Assembly: GCA_002452095.1 (NCBI GenBank)
Contig: DKEG01000004.1
Coordinates: 1-42,659, forward strand
Direction: 5' to 3'
DNA: 42,659 bases
DNA from: Bacteroidales bacterium UBA6828
Lineage (GTDB): Bacteria > Bacteroidota > Bacteroidia > Bacteroidales > Paludibacteraceae
Both the position numbers and the translations under genes were made by a program. Below are positions 15,582-23,537 of this stretch, piece after piece. The notes below the pieces were generated by a model, which was given only the letters and a program-made list of their open reading frames with translations, did no database searches and was not told the DNA's origin. Positions within the stretch are counted from its first letter, which is position 1, and every line of letters begins with the position of its first letter.

Positions 15582-16307
15582 ATGAATATCAAACGAATTA
15601 TTCCTGACAGTATCACCTGCTGCAACCTGCTTTGCGGGTGTATGGCGGTGTTTATGGCAACGCAAAACGCGTTTCTGTATGCATTTCTGTTTATATTAGG
15701 CGGGGCGTTCTTCGACTTCTTCGACGGAATGTCGGCACGGCTGCTGAAGGTGCCGAGTGCGATAGGCGTACAGTTGGACTCGCTTGCCGATGATATTACG
15801 TTTGGGTTAGCCCCTTCGATGATGCTGTGCTGCTATCTGCGCCCGCTGATCGGTTGGTGGTGTCTGTTGGCATTCCTGATGGCGGCTTTTTCGGCGTTGC
15901 GATTGGCGAAATTCAATGTAGATGAGCGGCAGAAGACTTCGTTTGTCGGACTTTCCACCCCGCCGAATGCCATATTCTGGGGCTCGCTGACATGTATGCC
16001 ATACGCTATGCTGTCGGCGGATTGGATTCCGTGGGCATTGCTGGCGATGAGCCTGCTGAGTTGCTATATGCTCAATGCGGAGATACCGTTTTTCTCGTTC
16101 AAATTCCACGGGTTCGGTTGGAAAGAGCACTCCACGCAATACCTGTTTTTGATCGGGGCGGTGGTGCTGATTGCGTTCTGCGTGGTGAAAGCGTGTGTAT
16201 GCAAGCATATCGAATTGGCGGTGTTTGCGGGAGCAGCGTGCGTGCTGTGGTATGTGGCATTGAATCTGCTGTTGTTCTGTATGCCTGCGCCGAAAGGAGA
16301 GGCATAG
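15582..16307 (+). CDS. pssA: CDP-diacylglycerol-serine O-phosphatidyltransferase
   Basis: 241 residues, inner-membrane enzyme making phosphatidylserine from CDP-diacylglycerol and serine, the first step to phosphatidylethanolamine. The CDP-alcohol phosphotransferase motif is complete: D45, D48, G49, A52, R53, G62, D66 and D70. About seven hydrophobic segments follow. The N-terminus IKRIIPDSITCCNLLCG is typical of the family. No decarboxylase gene is adjacent. The leader contains an R2 element and no clear promoter boxes. Confidence 0.94.
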   Translation: MNIKRIIPDSITCCNLLCGCMAVFMATQNAFLYAFLFILGGAFFDFFDGMSARLLKVPSAIGVQLDSLADDITFGLAPSMMLCCYLRPLIGWWCLLAFLMAAFSALRLAKFNVDERQKTSFVGLSTPPNAIFWGSLTCMPYAMLSADWIPWALLAMSLLSCYMLNAEIPFFSFKFHGFGWKEHSTQYLFLIGAVVLIAFCVVKACVCKHIELAVFAGAACVLWYVALNLLLFCMPAPKGEA

Positions 16308-16404
16308 GTTATGGTTCTCCATTAATTGCCATTAAAAATCCATTAAAACATTATCGGGTTTCAGGACTCTGTTAATTATCGTTAATTGACCATTAATTTT
16401 TGAT

Positions 16405-16443
16405 GGAGTTCCTACGCACCGCTTGTGCGTGTGCAAGAGAAAT
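16405..16443 (+). repeat. R2 repeat, short hairpin form, in the endonuclease leader
   Basis: GGAGTTCCTACGCACCGCTTGTGCGTGTGCAAGAGAAATA holds the stem ACGCAC/GTGCGT with a five-base loop, flanked by the family signatures TTCCTACG and AAGAGAAAT. It lies about 30 bases before the likely start codon. Confidence 0.55.
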
Positions 16444-16473
16444 AAACGAAATAAACGAAAAAAAAATTGTGTT

Positions 16474-18222
16474 GTGCGGAAGAGGGTAACATATATTTGC
16501 TTGGCGGCTATGCTTGGCGGCATAGTGGTTAATACTCGGGCGGAAGATATACCGAAGGGGTATTATGATGGTGCGCAGGGATTGAAAGACTCTGTACTGA
16601 AATCGGCATTGCATGACAGTATCTGCAAAGGGGTGCGGGTATCATACGGCACACAGGGGTACACCTATCCCGACAATGTGTATTATCCCGCAACGTGGAA
16701 TTTCTTTCCGCTGACCGACCGACGGGCAGACGGCACGGTATGGGATATGTATTCCAACACCCGACGCTATTTCACCTACGACGGCGGTTCCGCCTGCGGG
16801 CTGCAGATAGAACATTGTTTCCCGAAATCGTGGTGGGGTTCGCCCGCCACGGACAAAGACTCCGTGGCACGCCGTGCATACCGCGACCTCTACCATCTCA
16901 ACCCGTCAGATGCACAAGTGAACAACAACAAGAGCAATTATCCTCCCGGGCATGTAAAAAAAGGCGACAAGTTGGATAACGGCTGTTTCCGTATGGACAG
17001 CAAAACCGCTTCGGAATACGGTTGGATATGCTTTGAGCCTGCGCCCGAATACCGCGGCGACTTTGCACGGGCATATTTCTATATTGCCACCGCCTATGAG
17101 AATCTGACGTGGGCGAGTACCGCTTCCGACTATCTGGACAACGGCTCGTATTTGGAATTCAAGCCGTGGCTGACAGAGGTGTTGCTCGACTGGCACAGGT
17201 CAGACCCAGTGAGTATGAAAGAGATAGAGCGTGCGAACGCCGTGAGCAGCATACAGCACAATAGAAATCCGTATATCGATTATCCGGAGTTGGTGGAATA
17301 TATATGGGGTAATAAGAAAGGGCAGAAAGCGGATTTTACAAAGTTGATTTGCACCGTCTCGCCCGACTATGTACCGACACCCGATTTCAGCAATTTTAAG
17401 GCATATCAGGCAGAGAATGTGAGTAGGGAGGATTTTACCGCCGTATGGAGCAACCTACAAACGGATTACACGATAGACGTATATACCCGCTCCTATACGG
17501 GGCATAACGATACGATCGTCAATCTGCCTGCCGTTACCGCAAAACTACTGAATGCAACCCCGCACGCAGGCTATACGGGCAAACTCGGTTCGGCAAGCAC
17601 CAACGCCATTACTATGGGGACAGGTACAACCGATGGGGCAGTCTATCTGAACGGATTGGGGCTACAGCAGGAGGCGAAATTGATATTTCGTGCGAATATG
17701 TATCAGACCGCTTCAGCAGGCGAACTGCGGATATTCCTGAATAAAGAGACGACACCTTTTGAAACCATTGTATTGCCCACCTCGCGCGACGAACGATACT
17801 ACAGATTCACCCTCCCCGCAGGTACGGATTCCGTCACCATACTATCTGTAGGCGGCAGCACGAAGAAACGGGCGTGTATGCAGGAGTTGTACCTGATACA
17901 AGGCGATATGCAGGAACATACCAGCAGCATAGATGGATACCCGCAGGTATTGGACGCAGCGTGGGAACCGAACCGCTATTGCAGCGAGCATATTGTATTG
18001 CCTGCCGGTCTAAGGGCTGATACGGTTTATTACCATTTGACAACAGAGGACGGACTGAAAAGCAACGAGGTGCGAGTAGTGCTGCCTACAGCGACGGATG
18101 CAACAACAGCAAAGGATGCGACCTACCCAACGACACGGAAAGTGCTGATAGACGGACGGATATATATTTGGCACGACGGGAGATACTACGGGGTGCTGGG
18201 AGAACAGGTGAGAGGGCTATAA
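16474..18222 (+). CDS. Secreted endonuclease I (EndA/NucM family)
   Basis: 582 residues from GTG 16474. This start gives a normal signal peptide (RKRVTYICLAAMLGGIVVNTRA); the longer TTG start at 16423 falls inside the R2 hairpin. The nuclease domain spans about 25-290, with the metal-binding core IEHCFPKSWWG and DLYHLNPSDAQVNNNKSNYPPG. This is a non-specific DNase acting outside the cell or in the periplasm. A beta-rich region (about 310-550) follows. The end (KVLIDGRIYIWHDGRYYGVLG) matches a short motif ending two other secreted proteins in the window. No clear promoter boxes were found. Confidence 0.9.
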   Translation: MRKRVTYICLAAMLGGIVVNTRAEDIPKGYYDGAQGLKDSVLKSALHDSICKGVRVSYGTQGYTYPDNVYYPATWNFFPLTDRRADGTVWDMYSNTRRYFTYDGGSACGLQIEHCFPKSWWGSPATDKDSVARRAYRDLYHLNPSDAQVNNNKSNYPPGHVKKGDKLDNGCFRMDSKTASEYGWICFEPAPEYRGDFARAYFYIATAYENLTWASTASDYLDNGSYLEFKPWLTEVLLDWHRSDPVSMKEIERANAVSSIQHNRNPYIDYPELVEYIWGNKKGQKADFTKLICTVSPDYVPTPDFSNFKAYQAENVSREDFTAVWSNLQTDYTIDVYTRSYTGHNDTIVNLPAVTAKLLNATPHAGYTGKLGSASTNAITMGTGTTDGAVYLNGLGLQQEAKLIFRANMYQTASAGELRIFLNKETTPFETIVLPTSRDERYYRFTLPAGTDSVTILSVGGSTKKRACMQELYLIQGDMQEHTSSIDGYPQVLDAAWEPNRYCSEHIVLPAGLRADTVYYHLTTEDGLKSNEVRVVLPTATDATTAKDATYPTTRKVLIDGRIYIWHDGRYYGVLGEQVRGL

Positions 18223-18237
18223 CCTTTTCGACACAGG

Positions 18238-18294
18238 CGGATAATGGTAGTGCGTACTGATGCACAAAACTATGTTTTGCACTCCCATTATCCG
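18238..18294. repeat. Long hairpin between endonuclease I and the first IgGFc gene
   Basis: CGGATAATGG (18238-18247) pairs perfectly with CCATTATCCG (18285-18294); inside, AGTGC pairs with GCACT and CAAAAC with GTTTTG around TAT. It starts 15 bases after the endonuclease stop codon. It may be a bidirectional terminator without a T-run, or an RNA processing signal. Confidence 0.6.
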
Positions 18295-18388
18295 AATGTA
18301 AAGTTTGCTACATCAAACGGATAAAGCATTATATGGCGAATTCTACACATTCCGCCGTTTTTTACACATAGACACGCATAATAATGCG

Positions 18389-18396
18389 TAATTTTG
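18389..18396 (+). promoter_or_regulatory. Promoter -7 box of the IgGFc/OmpA unit
   Basis: TAATTTTG preceded by AATGCG and followed by CAC, like other promoters here. No TTTG lies at the expected distance upstream, so the promoter may be weak or activator-dependent. Confidence 0.45.
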
Positions 18397-18434
18397 CACT
18401 CGTAAAATTATGTATTATTTTCTTTCCTAATACG

Positions 18435-21092
18435 ATGAAAAAACAACTCTATCGTGCATTTCTTTTTTGCATTGCCGCAATGCCGGTGATGCCGCTACAG
18501 GCACAGACATCGGGCGGTCAGTCCACCGAGGGCAAAGACTTCTGGGTAACCTTTTTGCAGGCAGACCAACATCCCTCAGATGACGGGGATTTCGACGGAA
18601 ATTACAATACACTCAAATTGTCGTTGTCTATATCTTCTCGTTCAGATGGTGAGGTAACTATTGCAAATCCTTACACAGACTATGTTGAAACCGTGCAAGT
18701 TACTGCCGGCGAACTAAAAATCATTGAAGTATATAGCGGACATCCGCGTACCAACGATGCCCGTTCTGCTATGACAACTACAGGGAAAATATGCTATGCT
18801 GTCAATTCGGAGGAAGCGGATACGTGTGCTCTGCACGTAACGGCTACGGCAGATATTTCCCTATTCGCCACCAATTACAAAAGAGCCACTTTCGACGCAA
18901 CCAATGTGCTACCAACGAGTTCATTGTTAGATAGTTATATTATACAGACTTACACTCCTTCCGACCACGGAGGTGTGGGAAAAACACAGGGCTCGCATTT
19001 TGCCATCATAGCCGCGGAGGACAATACGATTGTAGATTACTGCCCGTCGGTCAATACAGAAGCCATCAATAATGCTATCAATAAGCAGAAAAATGGTTAT
19101 ACTTTGAGTGATGAGGAAAAAGCATTGTTGGATTATCAATACGGACGTGACACATTACATTCTCCTGTTTTGAAAAAAGGGCAGGTCTTTTATGTATGGA
19201 CGGGCAAAAAGGACGGCGAAGACGGCGATTTGAGCGGCACATACGTGAAAGCACGCAACAACAAAAAGATTGCCGTTTTCCAAGGCTGCCCCCACACCAA
19301 CATACCGTATAAGGTAAAACAACGCGACCATATATTCTCGCAGGCGATGCCCACACAATACTGGGGCAATACGTTTGTGCTGACGACATCGAAGAGCCGC
19401 CCGTGCGACAAAGTCCGCATTATGGCTTTGAACGACGGCACGGAAGTTCGGATAGATGGTCAATTGGTTCATGCCTTTGATTTTGCAACAGAGAAAAAAC
19501 ACTATTGGGAGTTTGAAATAGGTACCCAAGGCACATACGCCAAAGACGGAAGTTGTGTGGTAACCACTTCTTGCGCTTGTGCGGTACACCTGTTTATGGT
19601 ATCACAGCAGTATCACAACGACAAAAACAAGAACGGAGACCCCGCCATGCTTTGGATTAACCCGATTGAGCAGCAGATAGACAGGGTTACATTCGCCACT
19701 TATGCGAGCGATAACGGAACGACCAACCACTATGCAAACATCGTTACCGACAAACCGGAACTAATGCTGTTGGACGGCAGTTCGATAGAGAGCGATTTCA
19801 CACCGGTGGGCAGCACTATCAACGGTGTTCAGTACTATTTTGCACAGAAGAGTCTGGGAACAACCGCTGCCACACACACCCTAAAAAGCGACGGCAGTAA
19901 CTTTATTGCGCACGTGTATGGTTTTACGGGTAACGAGAGTTACGGTTATTCTGCCGGCGGGGCAACGAAACCGCTGACACAGGCGATTACAATCAACGGG
20001 CAAGTGTTTACACCCGAGAGCCACAACCTGCTTTGCGGCGAAGATACGATACACTTCGGTTGCAATCTCAACTACGAATTTGAAAAAGTAGTATGGGGCT
20101 TTGGAGACGGTCAGACCGCCACATCTAAGGGGCCGGATTCCGTGGCTAAAATGGACCACTACTATGAAAAATCCGGCGTTTATGAGGCTTATGCCCTGAT
20201 TTACCGCCAATCTTCGAACCTCTGTGTGGGACAAAACGCGATGGACAGCATACCTATCACGGTGAACATCGGGCGGTTTACATTCTCGATCAGCGGTATG
20301 GATATTCCCTGCAAGGTAGAGGGACAACCGTTTGTAGGCAAGGTTTTCTTCGACAACCAATCGGGTGTGGACTTGCAGGGCGAAAACACCACTATCGAAT
20401 ATACCCCTACATCCATTGCAGCAGGGTTCAAAAATGAGGAACTGACTATCAACGAGGCAGAAAACTATTTCGGCATCGTGATACCCGACGGTGCCAAAGC
20501 CGGCGAGGAATATGGTATTCACCTGAAGATAGAATCGGATTGCGGCGGAACAGATACAACCCTTCTCTTTATGCTCAATTACGACAACGATGTGCTTACA
20601 CAGCGTTTCACGAACATACTCGGACTAAAGAAAGACGCTTCCTTTGAAGGTAAGACATTGACTGATTTTCAATGGTATCGCACAAGTGACAGCACGGCAG
20701 TAGCGGGACAAGTAAGTGCCGTATTGCATTTGGAGGACGTCGATGCCAACGATTCGTATTATCTGTGTTTCTATATCAACAAAGGAACAAGCAGCGAGGT
20801 ACAGACTTGTACGTGTGCCAAAGCATTTAACCCCAATCCGGAGGATTACAACGAGTTTGAGGAGGGTATCCAACTCATTGCCACCACCGCGCAAGCAGGC
20901 GAGCGTATCTTTGTCAATGCCAAGGAAAACGCTACTGCACAGTGGATTAATGTGCAGGGTGATATTTTCGCAGAGGTCTCTTTGCCTGCGGGCGGGTGTA
21001 CGATCACGGTTCCGGGTGAAGCAGGTTTCTACATATTGCGCGTCAGCACAGAAAAGCAAGTGCGTAATTTCAAATTCCTTGTAACGAAATAA
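18435..21092 (+). CDS. Secreted IgGFc-binding/PKD protein with T9SS-like sorting domain (paralogue 1)
   Basis: 885 residues from ATG 18435, which starts a classic signal peptide (MKKQLYRAFLFCIAAMP...QAQT). STEGKDFWVTFLQAD opens the IgGFc-binding N-terminal domain (about 25-480; the name reflects similarity only). Later come a PKD domain with WGFGDGQTAT near residue 554 and an Ig-like segment with FQWYR near 742. The end (AQWINVQGDIFAEVSLPAGG, GFYILRVSTEKQVRNFKFLVTK region) resembles a type A T9SS C-terminal domain, so it is probably exported by type IX secretion to the surface. It is a clear paralogue of 23538-26324 and is 20 bases upstream of the OmpA gene, so cotranscribed. Likely role is adhesion; this is inference. 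Confidence 0.85.
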   Translation: MKKQLYRAFLFCIAAMPVMPLQAQTSGGQSTEGKDFWVTFLQADQHPSDDGDFDGNYNTLKLSLSISSRSDGEVTIANPYTDYVETVQVTAGELKIIEVYSGHPRTNDARSAMTTTGKICYAVNSEEADTCALHVTATADISLFATNYKRATFDATNVLPTSSLLDSYIIQTYTPSDHGGVGKTQGSHFAIIAAEDNTIVDYCPSVNTEAINNAINKQKNGYTLSDEEKALLDYQYGRDTLHSPVLKKGQVFYVWTGKKDGEDGDLSGTYVKARNNKKIAVFQGCPHTNIPYKVKQRDHIFSQAMPTQYWGNTFVLTTSKSRPCDKVRIMALNDGTEVRIDGQLVHAFDFATEKKHYWEFEIGTQGTYAKDGSCVVTTSCACAVHLFMVSQQYHNDKNKNGDPAMLWINPIEQQIDRVTFATYASDNGTTNHYANIVTDKPELMLLDGSSIESDFTPVGSTINGVQYYFAQKSLGTTAATHTLKSDGSNFIAHVYGFTGNESYGYSAGGATKPLTQAITINGQVFTPESHNLLCGEDTIHFGCNLNYEFEKVVWGFGDGQTATSKGPDSVAKMDHYYEKSGVYEAYALIYRQSSNLCVGQNAMDSIPITVNIGRFTFSISGMDIPCKVEGQPFVGKVFFDNQSGVDLQGENTTIEYTPTSIAAGFKNEELTINEAENYFGIVIPDGAKAGEEYGIHLKIESDCGGTDTTLLFMLNYDNDVLTQRFTNILGLKKDASFEGKTLTDFQWYRTSDSTAVAGQVSAVLHLEDVDANDSYYLCFYINKGTSSEVQTCTCAKAFNPNPEDYNEFEEGIQLIATTAQAGERIFVNAKENATAQWINVQGDIFAEVSLPAGGCTITVPGEAGFYILRVSTEKQVRNFKFLVTK

Positions 21093-21112
21093 CCATTGAA
21101 TCTGATACAAAT

Positions 21113-23332
21113 ATGAAGAATATAGTACGTAATATACTGGTTGGCGCGATCGTTTTATCGCTCGGGTGCGGCAACGTATTGGCGGCTGCTATGCCTGAAC
21201 CCGTAGCCCAAGAGACCTCTGCGAAAGACAAGCAGAAGGCTGCCAAGCAAAAGGCTGCGGAGAAGAAAAAGAAAGAGCAGGAGAAAGCGAAGGCAAAGAA
21301 GCAAAAAGAGCAGGCAAAGAGAAAAGCCGCTGCGCAAAAAGCCAACGAAAAGAAACAGGCTGAACGGCAGAAAGCACAGGCTGAACGGCAGAAAGAAGCC
21401 GACAAGCAAGCCGCACAGCGTGCCAAAGAACAACTCGCCCGCCAGAAAGAGCAGGAACGCCTGCAAGCCGCAAAAGAAGAGGCTGCGGCCGAGAAACAGG
21501 CACAAGAGGAAGCACAAAAACAGGCGTGGCTAAAACAACAAGCCGAATTGGCAGACCCGACTCCACGCACCGAGGTAGTCAGTCTTTTTAACATAGGTGC
21601 AAAGGTCGGTTATGCCGCCATGATGGACAAGATGAGCAGCAACCTGTCAAGCGTCAGCCGCCCCGGACAATTAGAGAGCGAATATGTTTACCAGTCGCTG
21701 ACCGGTGGTGCAGGAGCAGGCTTGTCCGCTACGTATGAACTCGAATACGGGGCTTTCCGTTTTGAAACGGGTTTGGATTTCACATGGCTGAATTCCCGCT
21801 CGGACTATGGTTTTGCCCTTACACGCGCCAATAACTACTATCCGGCGGAGGGGGCAACACCCATTCATCAAACCTATACATACACGACCGATGACCTGCG
21901 CGAAGTGCGCAACGTGGGCTATATCGGTTTGCCGGTGATGTTCGGTGCGCAGTTCAACCGCTATTTCTTTATGCTGGGAGCCAAAGTGGGCTATGGCTTG
22001 TTTGGCAACTACTCGCAACGCGGACTGTATGACATCACGGTACTGGATGAAGAGATATTAGAGCCTTACGGAATGGGCATTGTGGACGTACCGCAAACCG
22101 CTGCCGACAACCGCAAACTCGGTATGCGCCAGCCGTCTGTAAGCGTCTGCGCCGAGTTTGGCATCGACCTGGACGAGTGGTTGCAAGCACAACCTGACAA
22201 GAAAAGCAAGAAACGCGTCAAACCGGGCGAGAGACTGCCTTTCGGGCGCGAGCATATCCACTACAAAGTGAGTGCCTTTGCCGAGTATGGCGTATTGAAT
22301 ACCAATAACCCGACAGGGGCTATGCCGCTGACTTTCACAGGAAATGACTACCATCCGCAAGCGACCAACTCAATGCTGGCACTCTCCGGCACCAAACTGA
22401 ATAATCTGTTTGTCGGTCTGAAATTCACGGTACAGTTCGAGGTGCCCGGCAAGACCGCACGTCCCGTGCCGCCGCCTCCTTCATACACCACTATCCGTGT
22501 AGTGGACGCTTCTACGGGCGAGACACTCAACGGGGCTGCGGTGGAGATCATCAACACCAAGAACAACCGCCCTGCGATGAAACAAAAAGTGTTGGCACAG
22601 GGGACGGCACGCCAACGCACCAACGTAGGCAACTATGTAGCCACCGCCCAAGCGGAGCATTATTATGTTGAGAATGTAGCATATAGCATTGTCGAACCGG
22701 GAACTACCACCGCGATGGAGATACGCCTGCGCCGTATGCCGCTGTTCCGCATAAGCATAGCCGACAAAGAAACAGGGGCGGTAGTACCGGCACGTGTGGA
22801 GATACGTCCGCGCGGCGCACAGCAAGCCGCTTATACACTGGCTACCGACTCTGCAAGCGGCGCAAGCAAAGCGTATCTGGCAGATACGGCGGCTTACACA
22901 CTGCGTATTGCACAAGTGGGATATGAGGAATACGAAGCACCTATTGCACATATCGGCGACAGTATGCACGTGGCATTGACACCCATCAAGAAAGGCGAAG
23001 TGTTTGTAATGCGCCATCTGCATTTCGCCACCAACAAGACCCGTATTCTCTCGTCGTCGGAAGAAGCACTGGAGGCGTTGTATTCCTATCTGGAGCGCAA
23101 TCCCGAGATACGCATCAAGATTATGGGGCACACCGACAATGTGGGTAAGGATGCAGCCAACCAACGCCTGTCAGAAGGTCGTGCAGAGGCGGTTCGCGCT
23201 GACCTGATCAAACGCGGAATCGACGGGGCACGCATTGAAGCCGAGGGATATGGCGAAACCCGCCCGATAGACACCAACGACACCGAGGAAGGACGGCAGA
23301 ACAACCGCCGTGTAGAAGTGGAGGTGTTGTAA
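21113..23332 (+). CDS. OmpA family outer-membrane protein with coiled-coil and barrel
   Basis: 739 residues. A signal peptide (1-26) is followed by a Lys/Ala/Glu/Gln-rich coiled coil (about 35-148), a beta-barrel-like region with alternating aromatic strands (about 155-455), two carboxypeptidase-regulatory-like beta domains (about 470-545 and 550-620; IRVVDASTGETLNGAAVEI and ISIADKETGAVVPARVEI), and an OmpA C-terminal domain (about 630-739; GHTDNVGKDAANQRLSEGRA, GYGETRP, NNRRVEVEVL) that binds peptidoglycan. It would anchor the outer membrane to the wall. It sits between two IgGFc paralogues, so it may be part of their assembly or tether; inference. The long basic coiled coil before the barrel is unusual. 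Confidence 0.88.
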   Translation: MKNIVRNILVGAIVLSLGCGNVLAAAMPEPVAQETSAKDKQKAAKQKAAEKKKKEQEKAKAKKQKEQAKRKAAAQKANEKKQAERQKAQAERQKEADKQAAQRAKEQLARQKEQERLQAAKEEAAAEKQAQEEAQKQAWLKQQAELADPTPRTEVVSLFNIGAKVGYAAMMDKMSSNLSSVSRPGQLESEYVYQSLTGGAGAGLSATYELEYGAFRFETGLDFTWLNSRSDYGFALTRANNYYPAEGATPIHQTYTYTTDDLREVRNVGYIGLPVMFGAQFNRYFFMLGAKVGYGLFGNYSQRGLYDITVLDEEILEPYGMGIVDVPQTAADNRKLGMRQPSVSVCAEFGIDLDEWLQAQPDKKSKKRVKPGERLPFGREHIHYKVSAFAEYGVLNTNNPTGAMPLTFTGNDYHPQATNSMLALSGTKLNNLFVGLKFTVQFEVPGKTARPVPPPPSYTTIRVVDASTGETLNGAAVEIINTKNNRPAMKQKVLAQGTARQRTNVGNYVATAQAEHYYVENVAYSIVEPGTTTAMEIRLRRMPLFRISIADKETGAVVPARVEIRPRGAQQAAYTLATDSASGASKAYLADTAAYTLRIAQVGYEEYEAPIAHIGDSMHVALTPIKKGEVFVMRHLHFATNKTRILSSSEEALEALYSYLERNPEIRIKIMGHTDNVGKDAANQRLSEGRAEAVRADLIKRGIDGARIEAEGYGETRPIDTNDTEEGRQNNRRVEVEVL

Positions 23333-23366
23333 GGCGACAGACCTCTAATTAACGTAATTTCGATAT

Positions 23367-23458
23367 AAAAACTCCTTTGCCACATAGCGGCAATAAATCT
23401 AAGTAAATCTTTGTTTTTACGTCCATAAATGGCTATAAATCTTATCCGCCTACGGCGG
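23367..23458 (+). repeat. R2 repeat, 92-bp copy 3, in the second IgGFc leader
   Basis: AAAACTCC, stem TTGCC/GGCAA around ACATAGC, AAATCTAAGTAAATCTTTG, an AT-rich middle, and CCGCC-TAC-GGCGG. It ends 79 bases before ATG 23538. The first stem keeps pairing although its sequence differs from copy 2. Confidence 0.8.
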
Positions 23459-23537
23459 CAAAGTAAGACAATTTGCTTATATCGAACTGATGTTATATTT
23501 AAGACACAAATAACACAACATACAAAATACAAATGTT

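Noticed and set aside
21155..21594. Minus-strand ORFs rich in Cys, Phe, Ser and Leu opposite the OmpA gene
   Set aside because: Low-complexity mirror frames of the Lys/Ala-rich coiled coil.
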